Notes: generated from the letters alone by a model not told the origin. Shown: positions 1-12,109, numbered from the stretch's first letter. The stretch is DNA of 64,000 nt from Azadirachta indica (GCA_022749755.1 CM040449.1:13240363-13304362), one strand, 5' to 3'. Numbers and translations: made by a program.

Positions 1-95
1 ACCTAAAAATCCACTCATACAATGAACCTGGTATACCAACTTGAAGGCGACTTTTATCAATTTGGCTGTATTATAGTATTACTTGTGTGTTCAAG
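1..95. other. Intergenic DNA, nothing recognised
   Basis: Short AT-rich stretch at the window edge with no coding pattern or repeat that I can assign. Confidence 0.5.
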
Positions 96-417
96 TCATT
101 TTAATAAAATGTATAACAATCTTTCATTACTCATATGCACTCATAGTCATGCTCTCATTATTTCCGCTATAATGAGGCTTACAATATGGTAAGATCACTT
201 TCTAGGCATAATATTTCTAATGCTCTTGTGCATTTGACATAGTGGAAGCAATTTTGCAATGTAACATTTGTTATAGATGATGTATTCTTTCATACCATGT
301 TACTTTAAATCATGTCAACAAAAGTATGAAATTATCACACAGCAGCAACGCATATGTGGTAGAAACTACAACATTCTGATTTAAAGATGCACAGCACAAA
401 GGAAACCTTAATTCAAG
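96..417 (+). repeat. Dispersed 322-bp repeat, copy 1
   Basis: This segment aligns almost end to end with 36965-37285 in the same orientation, with scattered substitutions and 1-3 base indels. Shared landmarks include TGAGGCTTACAATATGGTAA and CAGCAGCAAC. The similarity stops sharply on both sides. It has no open frame. It may be part of a larger mobile element or an old duplication; a CACTA scrap lies upstream of the second copy, so a CACTA subterminal origin is possible but unproven. Confidence 0.85.
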
Positions 418-982
418 ACTGCCAATAGATGAGTAATTCATATTTTCTTTCCTAAATTGAAAATTAAAAAATGTGTTCAGTGTCTTAGAAAATGCATTTT
501 AGTCTTTTTTTGCATATATATATATATATATATATTTCCTATTCTTGTATAGAGACTAACGTCACTTGCAAGCAAAAGGAATGTTGATACTAGATTTTTG
601 TCCTCTGATGTCAACTGGTAATAATTTCTTTGTGTGTGGAAAAACCTCCCTTTTCTCTTTTTCCTCCCTCCTTTAATACCTTACTTTTCCAATTTTTTCA
701 TCAAACTCCCCTTTCTCTAATTTGTGTATGAGGAAAAAAGAGTTCTGTTCTACTTCTGTCTTTCCCCAGGCTTTGTCGGCTTTCAAGTAACTTGGGATGT
801 TTGGGAGTCAAAAACCCATGCCTCACTTAAAATTGTTGAGCCCGTTAATCTGAGGTCTTCTGTCTCTTCGAACTCGCTGACAGAGGCCCGAAAAAGAAGG
901 GCCTGAGGAATATGAGGCCCAAAGTGGAGTCCTCTACTTTCAGCAGTTGCCCAATTTGGTAAATGTTGAAACTTTAAATGCT
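418..982. other. Intergenic, no supported gene
   Basis: Apart from the AT microsatellite, this holds a pyrimidine-rich tract (about 645-720) and one 60-codon open frame at 724-906 that has no recognisable motif. The reverse strand of the same stretch is also open, which is what chance predicts here. I see no gene. Confidence 0.5.
513..534. repeat. (AT)n microsatellite
   Basis: Uninterrupted AT dinucleotide run of about eleven units. Confidence 0.95.
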
Positions 983-3285
983 TAGGTGGAGATGGCAAAA
1001 CGGGCTGCTGGTTTAAGTACAGCATGGTCCAGGCTGTAGATAGTATTGATGCAGTCTAATATGGCACGGTTATTATTTATAGTTTGGTATAGCACGGTCC
1101 AATAATGGGCCGTGTTGAGCTAAGCTATTACACCCTGTAGGCCGTGCCAAGTCATGAGCGGTAACAGTGTTGTGTAGGGTCAACTCTACTGTTTATGTGT
1201 CGTGTCGAGCCACAAATTAAATTTTTTACTATCCCATTTGACCCATTTATTAATTTTTTATCAACACCATATATTATTAATCATTAATTAATTTATTTAA
1301 TTACATAAAATGATAAAATTTAAATTTTAAATCAATTTTATTTTGATTATAGAAAACAATAAAAATTTTAAACTTTAAATTTTAAATAAAAATATAAAAT
1401 TTCTAAAAAACATGATATTCTAATTTACAAAATTACAACATTGTTTGGACAAATTTGTATCACTATAGATACAATATATCTCAACTATGTTGGGCATATA
1501 TTGTATTATCTTTTATTTGTAATTTATTTATTTTGCATAAAAATTAAAAATTACAAATCTAATTAATTTCACATATCAAATCTAATTAATTCTCACCAAT
1601 AGAAACATCTAAAGAATTATTTTCTATTTTTATTTCTTCTACTTCTACCGAATTGGTGGAATGTTGAATTCTATCTCTTGCTATTTCGTAATCTTTAAAA
1701 CAAACCAAACAATTCAATACATCTTCATATAATTTTGATTTTCGTTCATACAATGCTCTATTTTCTGCATTAAAAGTAGATTATGATGTTATAGTAAATA
1801 TGGAAAGAGTTAATAGATCACGAGCAATAAAAGACAACATAAAAAAAATCTTTTCGTTTATTTTTTATCATTGTAAAATATAAAAATTTCATTTGTCTTC
1901 AAGATTTAATAATTTATTATAATTAGTAAAAATATATTTGTCTAATTCACTAGAATAACGGTAGAAGAAGAAGATGAAGTGTTCAAAACTTTCCATGAAG
2001 GAGCATCAACAATAGATTCATTACAATAATTATAAATTGGCACATTTATTCTTCTAAATTTTGATATTGGATATAAATATCAAACAAAGATTTTTTAATA
2101 TTTAAAACAACCACATCACACGTAATTTTTAAAACTTTTTGCAGTTTCATTTATTATTGTGATTACACCTCTTAAATTAATTTTAGGATTCATTATTGCT
2201 GCATATATACAAATTTTTAGAATATCTATCCAATACTTCTTAAATTTAGTTTTGATGCTGGGATAAACATTTTTTAAATTCTTCAATATCTCTATAAATA
2301 TTAAAGGTGTAACTAATATCATATATATAATTTAAAACGCAACGTTTAGAAGGAAAATAAACACGCGAATATGATAAAATAACATTATAAAACGTTTTTA
2401 AAAAATTCGCAAAAGTAAATGCAATATTCCAATCATTAGAAGAAATAACAACACTATCCAATTTTTTATTATAAAAGGTTGTAATTGCATCACTATAATT
2501 AACACAATATTTTAACATTAAATAATTATAATTTCAACGAGTTTTCATATTAAGTGCAAATCTCCTAGGTTGTAATCCATGTTGTAACGTAATAGCTTTA
2601 AAATCTTGTCTTCTAGAACCATGTGATTCTATAAATTGTAATGCATTTTTAATTTTCCTATATGAGAATTAATTATACTTAAACCATCTTGCATTATTAA
2701 TTAACAATATGACACATATACCTTAAATGAAAAAATTGCATACCAAGACCACTTGTAGATATTATATTACTAGTGAACATATCAATGGTAGCAAAATTTG
2801 AAGATGCATTATTGAAAGTAATGCTAAAAATTTTATCTTGTATTTCATATTCTCTAAAACATTCATAATTGCATTAAAAATTGCAAAAACATTATGAGAA
2901 AATTCCAATTCACAAAAAGAAATAATTATTTTTTGTGACATCAACTATTATCAATATAACATGCAGTAATATAAATATATCCTAGACGATGGCATCTAGT
3001 CTAATAATCAGAAGTAATAAAAAAAACACTTTTAAATGAATGAAAAGTTTGCAGTCAAATTTTGCTTCATATGTTGAAATATTTTCATACAATCATACTT
3101 ACATGTATTGCTAGGAACTAGTTTAAAGGAGGCTTGAACATACCTTTTTCATAAATTTTTCCTATCTTTTATTCTGGAGTTGAGTGAAAGGATGCTCACT
3201 AGATATAATCTATTTAGCCATCCCTTCTCTCATATTTTGCTATAAATACTTGAAATGACTCAAATTTTCTCAAGAAATATTTGAG
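983..3285 (-). mobile_element. Truncated hAT-superfamily DNA transposon
   Basis: The left end (983 onward) begins with GGTGGAGATGGCAAAACGGG, close to the common plant hAT terminal consensus. It is followed by about 220 bp rich in GGCACGG and GGGCCGTG words, typical of hAT subterminal DNA. The body encodes a decayed hAT transposase on the minus strand. The other end is missing: around 3285-3290 the transposase reading passes directly into pararetrovirus sequence. Without the second terminus no target-site duplication can be tested. Confidence 0.85.
1586..3285 (-). pseudogene. hAT transposase remnant (Ac/Tam3-like)
   Basis: Reading down the minus strand in shifting frames, the hAT order is clear. 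GMAK and EHPF lie near 3215. CMKIF and a DYWT-like catalytic-core motif lie at about 3075-3000. NASSNFATID lies near 2820, and the CHI-type motif near 2715. RRFALNMKTRWN-like sequence follows at about 2550 (with a stop), then NDWNIAFTFANFLKTFYN near 2430 and KTKFKKYW near 2240. The C-terminal dimerisation domain ends with ARDLLTLSIFTITS, then NAENRALYERKS and a natural stop at 1586. Many stops and frameshifts break it, including a stop where the conserved Glu of the dimerisation motif should be. The N-terminal BED zinc finger is absent because the element is cut at about 3285. It cannot make active transposase. Confidence 0.88.
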
Positions 3286-3590
3286 TTAGAATATTTAACA
3301 GAAGATTAAGCCTTGGATTGAATATATATGGTTTGATTTATTTTAGAAATACTGGGAATTGAGAAGGATGTTCTAGAATTATGGAAATTTGAATAAGTAA
3401 AGGTTCGTTTAGGTTGCCTAAAAGAATTAAATTTAATTAGTATTTAACCACTAGAATTTTCTTTTATTTGAGTAACATTATTATTGGCTAAATTTCTAGG
3501 AATTTGGGGATTATTAATCTGCCATTCAAAAGGAATAGAGATTTCATCCCATTTAAGAAGTTTTGGAGTATACGATTCATTTGGAGTATT

Positions 3591-4350
3591 TTAATGTTCT
3601 CTTTGAATATTTAAGATAAAAGTCTTTCTTTTATCATCTAGGAGTAGACACCTAACGTTGAATTGAGAAATGATTTGTTTGAAATAAATTTTACATAAAA
3701 CAATGTAATCTTGTTTATGGGCTTGGAAATTGAGCTGTAGAATACAAATATTGAGTACCAAAGTGTCTAAGATGGTTGGATTATGCAAACTAACTTGAAA
3801 ATTAGGAGGACAATTGAAATAAATTGCACCGTTACATAGATTTGATTGAACTTCACCTAAAAGAGAATCTTGAAATTTGAGTAGTGTCTTATCTCTAAGT
3901 AAAACTAAAATTGGTGAATCTAAACTTTTTCTAGTTAGAAGCTTAATAGCTATTTGAACAATTCGAAAATGAATATAACTAAAACCTTGATTTCTATATT
4001 TATTGAGTATAGTTGAGTTAAGAAGTTTTATCTCCTTATATTCATTTTGAAGAGATAAGGTTTCTTCATGCACTTTGATGGAAAATATGAAGTCCTAAAA
4101 TCGAATTTTTCTTTAGCATAAATAACATTTGGTGGAATATTAGGTAATTTATCCTTTGCTAACTAATTTTTTTTAATAATAATTTTACTCATAACTTCTC
4201 TAAAACTAATTATCTTGGAAGAATATTTGAATTTAGAATCTAAAATTTTCTAATTGATGATGCCATGATTATGTTTATGTATGCAAACAATAGAGATCTT
4301 ATACTTAAAGAGAGTCAGCCGTACTAGATGGTGAGATAAGTTGGTCTTAC
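3591..4350 (-). pseudogene. Pararetrovirus 1 movement protein (30K type)
   Basis: The longest open part (4073-3591, 160 residues) carries the conserved caulimovirid movement-protein block. FSYIHFRIVQIAIKLLTRK corresponds to the usual HIG-V-V-KPLTR motif. It is followed by LRD, FQDSLLGEVQSNLCNGAIYF and NPTILDTLVLNI. The protein normally forms tubules or modifies plasmodesmata for cell-to-cell spread. It sits just downstream of the tRNA-Met primer site, as expected for the first viral gene. The initial part (about 4350-4075) is out of frame, and the following segment (3590-3300) reads on through stops. It is a decayed copy with no expected function. Confidence 0.85.
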
Positions 4351-4479
4351 TGCCTTATGTACAGCCATTGAAACACTCCTTTTCTATCTGCAAACTTCTT
4401 AAGTGGGTAGATTTCTAGTAATCTTAAGTGTTCGCTCAAAAACATAAGAGAAAGCTTTAAATAATTTTGAAAATCTCTT

Positions 4480-4492
4480 GGCTCTGGTACCA
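4480..4492 (-). other. tRNA-iMet primer-binding site, virus 1 copy A
   Basis: On the minus strand this reads TGGTACCAGAGCC, one change from the TGGTATCAGAGCC complement of plant initiator tRNA-Met used by Caulimoviridae. It lies between the long leader and the movement-protein gene, the canonical position and strand. Confidence 0.88.
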
Positions 4493-4499
4493 ATTTTAA

Positions 4500-5600
4500 T
4501 TTAGGAGGAATCAGGATGAAAGAAAGCATGTGAGATATTTTGAAAATTAAAAAATTAAAATGTAAGAAAATATGAAAATTGGAGTTGGTTTATAATGTTT
4601 TAAAATATGATGAAAATTGATTGAAAATATAACAATTGAAATAAAAGAGAACAATTTTTGAAAATAAAAAATTATTTTAATAGCTAACAATTTGTAAAAG
4701 ATTTTGAGTTTTCAATTCATCCTTCCTTAAATGGAGAACGAAGAGAATTGTATACTTCAATAACTAACTTAGGATTCTTACAAAAACCATTACAACTTTG
4801 AATAATTGAATACAATAATTACAACTTTTGAAAAAGTAAAAATAATTAAATGCAACTTTCAAAAGCAGATGTTTGTATCGGTCACAGGTCCTGTTTTGCC
4901 ATCGAAAAAAAACTTTGTCTTCTTCTAATAATTAAGTAGCTTTGCTCTAGAAATCTTGAATAATTGAACTATAGGGTCCATAAACCTTTACAGCTGAAAT
5001 GGGTCTTGACTGAATGGTCCATTGAAAGGGTCGTTTTTATTTGGTGATCTTGTGGAGGATTCTTGAATAGAGTCATGATCAATTTCTTGAATAATTTTGT
5101 CCAGTAACTTTGAATAATGTTCTTTTTGTTCTTCTTTTGACTACGAGCTCCTTGACACTTGGTTAAAGAAGGGGGGTTGGTTATATTCTTTGAAACTGGC
5201 AAAATAGTCTCATTTAGAGGTGAACTTAGAAGACTTTGGATAGCATCAACTTGCTTAAATTTAAGTCATCGAGTAAAAATCTTGGGTATTACTTTGTTCA
5301 GGTCATATTTATCCATCATTTAATCTTGAATTTTCTAATGAGATTTAAATAACAATTTATATAATATTTTTCTATTGTAAAATTTCATAATAAAATTCAG
5401 GGTATATCAAAATTAATATAAAATGATATTTCTTTATGAAAAAGTTGATTGGCTCGTGGAGTATTCTTGATATATCAAAGGAAAGACTTCTGAGTAATCT
5501 GTTTTGGTAAGTTGAGTTATTTGATCCTAAGCAAAACCACCATTCTTGGAACCATGATGGCATTATGTTCGGACATTGACGATCAAAATGAATAAATTAG
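4500..5600 (-). promoter_or_regulatory. Pararetrovirus 1 intergenic region and leader
   Basis: Non-coding, AT-rich stretch between the RNase H end and the primer-binding site, where caulimovirids hold the pregenomic promoter, polyadenylation signal and structured leader. Part of it (about 4540-4870) is repeated in opposite orientation at 13650-14047 in copy B, so it is genuine viral sequence. I could not pick a convincing TATA box or polyadenylation signal. Confidence 0.6.
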
Positions 5601-5989
5601 GAATGGTCAAAACTTCTAAAGTAAAACATACTAAATCAGGCTAAGTGATAATTTATGTAATTGAATCTATTAGGTTTGAACGGGACGGAAAATGGAATAG
5701 GTTAATATATTGAGGTAAAAAGAAAATCTTGTGGGGAGATAACTTTTTTAATTTTAGAGGTTGAGTAGGCTATTTCTTTTGTATTTTTAGAGTTTTTGTG
5801 TATTTTGCATGAATTATGTAGTATCTGTCTGAGTATTTTATTGTATAGATGATCTTTGTATAGTTTAAGTATAAGTTAAAGGAGGAAATTCATGAGTAAG
5901 CGGGGTTATACCTGAGTTAGCCAACTTAATACCTTGGTTAGACCTTGAGTAGCAATTGCATAATATGAAGGTTTCATGGTTTCTTTCAA

Positions 5990-6420
5990 GGACATTTTAG
6001 ATGAATTGTGTTTATTTTGGATTTTACGTAAAGAAATTCTCTTATAAGATAGTTCGGTAGAGAGTTATTCTATTATATTATATAGACAATTGAAAAATCA
6101 AAATTCATTGAAATTGCTTGTCATCTTGCAAAAATTTGTTTAAAAACTAGATTTTTAATAAATCTTTTTAAAACGTATTTTGTAGATTTGTAATTAATTC
6201 TTAGTAAAAATTATTTGTTGAATAAATCATCTTGAAATTTCATAATATAAAAAATAATTGATAAAATTTCTTTTTTAACAGTTGAATAATTTTTTTAAGT
6301 ATCATTTTAAACATCGGAATAAAATCTAACTATTTATTCATTAGAAGAGTTTTTAATTTTTTATTTGAGAATACCATCATAACCTATATCCGAAGTATCG
6401 ATTTTGGTTATGAGATTTGC
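5990..6420 (-). pseudogene. Pararetrovirus 1 RNase H domain
   Basis: Minus-strand frames give DTSDIGYDGIL (the Asp-containing first motif), NYSTVKKEILSIIFYIMKFQ (Glu motif), LLRINYKSTKYVL (where the usual Asp is Asn), and FARWQAISMNFDFSI followed by NNSLPNYLIREFL. RNase H removes pregenomic RNA during reverse transcription. The domain is cut by several stops. The 'ARWQ ... FDF.I' ending is typical of the florendovirus/petuvirus side of the family. It follows reverse transcriptase as expected. Confidence 0.8.
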
Positions 6421-6589
6421 TAAGGGATCAGAAATGATGAAGTAAGAAAGAATCTTAACCTTTTGTTTAAAAGTTAGGACTATTTTGGTATGTTTTTCAG
6501 ATTATGTTGGGGGATTTTTGGATAACTTATTATATAAGAGTTTGCATGATTGTTTAAGATTTGGGAAAAAATCAGTTACACAGTTCAAA

Positions 6590-7400
6590 GATCCTAATAA
6601 TTTTTATAATTAAGTACGATTTTTGATTTTATTTAGAAAACGTGATACAAATTCTATACTTTTATTAATGAGTTGGATAATAGTTTTGTAAATCTCATGA
6701 TCAAGGAATCTAATTTTAGTTTGGAATAATTTGAATCTAGTATTCCACACTACAAGTCTATTATTTTTGATTATTTTTAAGAATGTTTCTAAATGTTTAA
6801 AATGTTGATTTATTGATTGACTAAAGAGTAATACTTTATTTATGTATATTATTGTGAAATGAGTATATGGGATAAAAATGTTATTCATAATATTTTAAAA
6901 CTCACTAGGGGCATTTTAAAGATCAAAAGGTATTACGTTTCATTCGTAATGATCAAATGGAATAGTAAAAGTAGTTTTATACTATCTTTTTTAACTATTT
7001 GAACTTGTCAAAATTCTGATTTTATATCAAACGTACTAAATATGCATGCAATATGAAGTCTATTGAGTAAATTTAGTTTATTGGATATTGGGTACTTAAT
7101 CCATTGGAGTATTTTGTTTAAATATTAATAATTAGTTATTAATTTAGAAATTTTGCGTTTTATTTTAGAGTTTTTATTGATATAAAATGCACTATAATTT
7201 CAAGGTCACTAAGTCTTTTAATTAAAAAATCACTTATTTTTTTTTATAGTGTTCTAAAAGTTTACTATTTATTTAAATAGGTCATATTTTAGTGGGAATG
7301 TTTTTCTCATTAAAATCTTTTCGTAAAGTAGGTGAACTATGCATTTTTTTATATTCTAAAAAGTATTGAGTGAATCAGAACAAACATTTTTTAATAATGT
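6590..7400 (-). pseudogene. Pararetrovirus 1 reverse transcriptase
   Basis: The best open part is 6888-6610 (92 residues). It reads MNNIFIPYTHFTIIYINKV, where YIDDV would be the catalytic motif, so the two catalytic Asp residues have become Asn and Lys. HFKHLETFLKIIKNNRLVV and LFQTKIRFLDHEIYK then match the thumb region. Upstream (7370-6900) I can follow the finger and palm motifs, including KYPISNKLNLLNRL and FDIKSEF*QVQI, with stops. It is certainly inactive. Copy B at 11180-12010 is the same region in the opposite orientation. Confidence 0.86.
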
Positions 7401-7659
7401 TGTCTGATATTATTGAATCCATGATTGAATAGTTGAGAAATTTAACTATTTGGTAATTTTTTCATGCATAATTTCTTTTTGTAAAGATTGGATGTGCATG
7501 TGTTTGTAGGTAATAATGCTAATTTGGCTTTTTATGGAATTTTGTTGGAGTAGGTGGATATCTTTTTAATTAATGGGAGACAAAAATTGAAAAGTAATTT
7601 GCTTTCCTAAAATGTGAGTGTGAATGTCATGAGTATTTACAAAAAAATGATATGCTTGG

Positions 7660-8060
7660 GTAAGAAAAGATGTACCTGAAATAATATTTTGTATAAGATT
7701 TTTAACTGAAATGAAGAAATCTTAAAGCAATAATTTTAATTACAAATTTTGTTTTTAATAATTTATAGTTAACGTTTAGACTACTACTATTTGTTTTATA
7801 TAAATATTCACTAGTTTTTTCATAAAATTGAGTAGGAATAATTTTTTCTCAAATACAGTTTTGATCTGTACTCGAGTTAACTAATGCAATTGTTTATAAA
7901 AAAAAATTATTATTTATATGCAAAGAAATGTATAATTATCATTTGAAAATTGATTTTATTAATCATTTGAATAAATATTGCATTATAATTCCTTATGGGC
8001 TCTGCTTAAGATGGACTTAAATTTGGATTGGTTTAAGTATTTAGACTAAGAACTGGTTTT
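7660..8060 (-). pseudogene. Pararetrovirus 1 aspartic protease, copy A
   Basis: Minus-strand reading gives ALVNSSTDQNCI where the family has a D-S/T-G-A-D type active site, then KIIPTQFYEKTSEYLYKTN and LNVNYKLLKTKF. The active-site Asp is replaced by Asn, and stops and frameshifts follow. The protease normally cuts the viral polyprotein. Copy B carries the same region at 10681-10960 with a different active-site loss. Confidence 0.78.
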
Positions 8061-8280
8061 TTGGATTTTTTTTAATTGAGTAATTCTAACATTTAAATGA
8101 AGTTGACTAAGCTGTTGATCATTAATAGTTTTTTTTTAAGTCCTTGAATTGCTTCTTAAAAAGTTTCATCTTTTATTAAAACTTTCTTGTAGTAACTTGT
8201 TTAAACAAGTTTTGATAAGGGTATTTATTTAAGACTTTGGTTAAACTAAAAGGTTTTGAAGTATTGATTCGTTGTTCATC

Positions 8281-9296
8281 TCAAAAAACCTCTTTAAGTT
8301 TTATTAAGTATTTTTGTTTGGTAGAAAGATATTTTATTTTATTTATGATAGCTAAAAGAAATTGTTTATCTACTTTTCTATTTATTTTTATCATACTAAT
8401 AGTTTTACAATTAAAAATTTCTTTGGAATTACTATTATTATCGATAGATTCACTAAAATCTTCTGGGAGTTGAATATTATTTGAATTTGACTTGCTTTTT
8501 ACTGAACTAATATATTCTTTACTAAAAAGAAGAAGAATAAATTTTTCTCTGAGTTCAGGCTCATTTTTAAATACCTTATTCATTTTATTTTTTACCTTAC
8601 ATCGTCTAGATGTATGACCTGGACATTTACAAGTCAACAAATTATGGGTTGTTTCTTGGATTTAGGTTTTCTAGACTTTTTGGGTTTTTTGTAGCAAGAC
8701 TTAGTAGGTTTGATTATCTTGTTGGGCTTATTATGATATGCTATAGTTTTGAGTTTTTTACATAATGGTGCTCTAAGATCATCATATCCATATTATTTAC
8801 AAAAATTTTTGATGGTTTGTTTAAAAGAAAAGTTTTCACAATTCTTGTTGTCTTTTAATTCTTGACGAAAAGTTAAAGTTTCTTTTTTGATAAAAGAAAA
8901 AAGTTGACCATAGGTAATGTTATTTTACTGGATTGCATTATCACCAGTATATTCTAATAATTTTTTGAGTATTCTATTGGCAATGATTTTGGGTAATTCT
9001 GAAATGAATTTTTCTTTTCAAAAAGGTGCATTATAGTTTGAACGTCAGAATATATAGATTGTGAAGACATCTTTATACCATCTAAAATCATTTAAGGTTG
9101 GACACTTAAGATTGGTTAAGACTAATTTAGAGCTTTGTAATTCTTTTGCATGATTGCCTAGAAAGTGAATAGTTATAGTATAAATATGAATTTTTATAGC
9201 ATTTTTATTATCCTTTTCTTGTTGAAATCTTTCTTCACCTTCTACTGTATATTTTTCTACATGATTAAGTATAGATTGTTGAATATTTAAAGACAC
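8281..9296 (-). pseudogene. Pararetrovirus 1 coat protein C-terminal region
   Basis: Open pieces at 9296-9045 and 8640-8281 lie where coat protein belongs, upstream of protease. A strongly basic stretch (KKPKKSRKPKSKK) encoded at about 8695-8650 precedes LLTCKCPGHTSRRCK, a degenerate CCHC zinc-finger-like motif. The basic patch followed by a finger is the usual C-terminal RNA-binding design of caulimovirid coat proteins. The part at 9296-9045 (TITIHFLGNHAKELQ, CPTLNDFRWYKDVF) looks like the capsid core but is too degraded for a firm match. Confidence 0.65.
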
Positions 9297-9513
9297 TATT
9301 ATCCCACCAATAACGGAGAGATTCTGTAAATCCTGTTATTAAGAGTTCGGCTGCTTGATGGATAGAGCATTTTGATAATTTATAAGCAATTGATACCATT
9401 CCCATCTCCTGGAGTATATTCATAATCTCATATTTGCATTTACCATCTATATTCTATTCATGGATAGCATATTTGGTATATTTTTTAGTAGAAAATTTAC
9501 TACTTTCTTCAAA

Positions 9514-10494
9514 TTAATTATCAGGTAGAGTATGTTCGGGATAGTAATTCCTAATAGAAATAGGTGCTTTAATAGATTGGACTCTAGCTATTTTTATAGG
9601 GTGGTTTCCTGTTGTGGAACTAGACTTGTTTCCAGAGGTTTTATTTATTATGTTTACATTACTAAATCTTGAAAGATTGGCTAATCTTTGATTAATTTGG
9701 TCTAACAAATCTACTTTTGAAAAAGTAACAAGTTGGGTTAGGTTTTGAGGCTTAAAGGTGGGTTGAGAAATATTAGATAGAAAAGTTAAGTTAGGCTTAA
9801 GTTCGTCTATTTTATTTTCTATATAGGTCAAATGGTTGGTTACTGTGTGTAATATTTGGGATTGATAATTATTCTGTTCATAAACACGTTTAATATCTCT
9901 TAATTGAGCTGGATCACTCTTGGGTTTATTATCTGCTATCTTCAATGGTGATGCTGGAATAAAAATTCCTGAATTTTGAATAATAATGGGTTCTAAAAAT
10001 GGATGTCTAGATTGATCAGATCTATAGGCTTTAGTTTCCCATTATGTAAATTAAAAGTTCTTACATTGATGTATAGGCGAAGAAATGAACTTATCTAAGT
10101 TCATTTCAAACCATTCAAAAAATGGAATATTAATCTTATATTGATTCATTTCTTTATACCAACAAATTTTTAATACAAGCTTGATCATTTAAGCCCATTG
10201 TGTTAAGAAATCATGTTTTTTTTATCTCTATTTCTTTCGAATCTAAAGTCTTTTCTAAGAAATTTTTTACCTATTTCTCAAATTTCCTTTTCTATAACAA
10301 TAGTAGATTGAAAATCTGATAAATTTGGGGAACCTGGCCTATGACTTGGTTCAGCTATGGGTTTTGGGGCTTGCTTCATTCTGACATATTAAATGTCTAG
10401 TTGCTTTAGCACTTGACGTGCTCAAGGGTTTTTTAAAGAAATTAAAAATGACTTTATTTTTAGTTTGTCTAGTTATATTATTAGGTCGAGACAT
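9514..10494 (-). pseudogene. Pararetrovirus 1 pre-coat (N-terminal) region
   Basis: A frame opens with ATG at 10494 (MSRPNNITRQTKNKVIF) and continues with stops until an open piece at 9945-9514 of 143 residues. Recognisable parts are INIPFFEWFEMNLDKFI and HPFLEPIIIQNSGIFIPASP, like the segment between movement and coat protein in petuvirus/florendovirus polyproteins. The 9945-9514 part is polar and Asn/Gln-rich with no named domain. The ATG sits only a few bases from the junction with copy B, so the true viral start may lie outside. Confidence 0.6.
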
Positions 10495-10680
10495 AGTTAA
10501 TTTTATTTAAATATCAAGATTACTCAATTAGAAAAAAATCTAGAGAATTAGTTTTTAGTTCAAATACTCAAACCAATCTGTATTTAGGTTCATTTCAATC
10601 AAAGTCCATAAAGGACTTTGATGCAGCATTTATTCAAATAATTAATAAAATTAATTTTAAAAAATAGTATGAGCATTTCT

Positions 10681-10960
10681 TTACATATAAGTAATGGTTT
10701 TTCTTTAGAAAAAATTGTATTAGTTGGTTCGGGTGTAGATTGAAATTGTATTCGAAAAAAATTTATTCCCACTCAATTTTATAAAAAACCTAGTGAACAT
10801 TTGCATAGAGCAAATGGTAGTAGTATAAATGTTGAGTATAAATTATCAAAAGCAAAATTTTACAATCAAAATTATTACTTTAAGAATTCCTTTATTTTAG
10901 TCAAAAATTTTAAACAAAATATTATTTTAGACACGTTTTTTTACTCAAATATATTCTTTT
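10681..10960 (+). pseudogene. Pararetrovirus 1 aspartic protease, copy B
   Basis: From ATG at about 10678 the frame reads MSISLHISNGFSLEKIVLVG then SGVD and a stop where Leu is usual, NCIRKKFIPTQFYKKPSEHL and NVEYKLSKAKFYNQNYYFK. This is a caulimovirid aspartic protease in which the catalytic Asp of D-S-G is Gly. It is therefore dead independently of copy A, which has Asn there. Reverse transcriptase follows. Confidence 0.82.
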
Positions 10961-11179
10961 TCTATAGATAGTTATGGTATTTATATTCACGTTTTAAGAA
11001 AGTAAATTATTTTTTAGTTTGTATCTTTCATTAATAAAACAAATATCCACCTACCCTAACAAAATTTTATAGGAAGACAAATTATCATTATTTCCAACAA
11101 ACGTATGTATATCTAATCTTTACAAAACAAAAAATATGCATGAAAAGATATGAAATCACAGATTTAACAGTATCAGACA

Positions 11180-12010
11180 ACATTATTAAAATATGTTTGT
11201 TTTGATTTATTCAATGCTTTTTAAAATAGGAAAAACATATAGTTCACCTACCTTATGAAAAAGATTTTAGTGAGAAAAATATTCGTATCAGAATACAACC
11301 TATTCAAATGAGTAGTGAATTTTTAGAATATTGCAAAAAAGAAATAAGTGATCTTTTAGTTAAAGTACTTATTAATTCAAGTCACCTTACAGTTGTAGTG
11401 TATTTTATGTTAATAAAAACTCTTAAATAGAGTGTGGAGTTCTTAGATCAATAATTAATTATAAATCTTTAAATAAAGTATTTCAATGAATTAGTTACCC
11501 AATATCTAATAAATGAGATTTATTCAATAGACTTTGCAGTGCATGTATATTTAATAAGTTTGATGTAAAATTAGGATTTTGGCAAGTTTAAATAATTGAA
11601 AAAGGTAAGTATAAAACTATTTTTACTACTTCATTTGATTATTATAAATGTAACGTAATGCCGTTTAGTCTTAAACATGTTCCTAGTGAGTTCTAAATAT
11701 TATGAATGACATTTTTATCCTATATACTTATTTCACAATAGTATATATAGATGATGTATTAGTTTTGAGTTAATTAACAGATCAATATTTTAAACATTTA
11801 GAAACATTCTTATAAATAGTTAAAAAAATGGACTTGTAGTGTTGGCTACTAATTCAAATTATTTCAAATTGGAATTAGATTATTTGGTCATGAGATTTAC
11901 AAGAATACTATTTAACCTATTAGTAGAAATATAAAATTTACATCATGTTTTTTAGGTGAAATCAAAAATCGTACTCAATTACAAAAATTTTTAGGATATA
12001 GTTTATATAA
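11180..12010 (+). pseudogene. Pararetrovirus 1 reverse transcriptase, copy B
   Basis: Plus-strand frames contain FDVKLGFWQV, KYKTIFTTSFDYYKCNVMPF, SLKHVPSEF and an intact YIDDV box encoded at 11741-11755. QYFKHLETFL and a thumb segment follow. These are the classic palm motifs of pararetrovirus reverse transcriptase. Stops occur every few dozen codons, so no active enzyme is possible. Unlike copy A, the catalytic YIDD is preserved here. Confidence 0.87.
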
Positions 12011-12109
12011 TAGGTTATTCAAAAATTTGCTGACATGATTCGAAAAGCATATTAGAATAGTCTAAACTTTTAAGCAAAAGGTTAAGGTTCTTTCTTCCTT
12101 TGTCATTCC

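Larger units (their letters stand above)
3290..10500 (-). mobile_element. Endogenous pararetrovirus 1, copy A (Caulimoviridae)
   Basis: About 7.2 kb of minus-strand sequence holds the ordered parts of a caulimovirid genome. From 10494 downward these are a pre-coat region, coat protein with zinc finger, aspartic protease, reverse transcriptase, RNase H, a long intergenic region, an initiator-Met tRNA primer site, and movement protein. Because movement protein comes last, the copy is circularly permuted and is close to one genome unit. The movement protein and RNase H wording resemble florendovirus or petuvirus types, but I cannot fix the genus by eye. Every gene is broken. It abuts a hAT remnant at 3290 and an inverted second copy at 10500. 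Confidence 0.88.

Noticed and set aside
724..1025. Overlapping open frames on both strands (724-906 plus, 1025-783 minus)
   Set aside because: No domain, no codon pattern; both strands are open at once and the minus frame runs into the hAT terminus.
3290..3590. Possible hAT insertion into virus 1 at 3290
   Set aside because: Only one hAT terminus is visible and the rest of its gene is missing on the other side, so I cannot tell whether virus joined hAT or the reverse; reported only as a junction.
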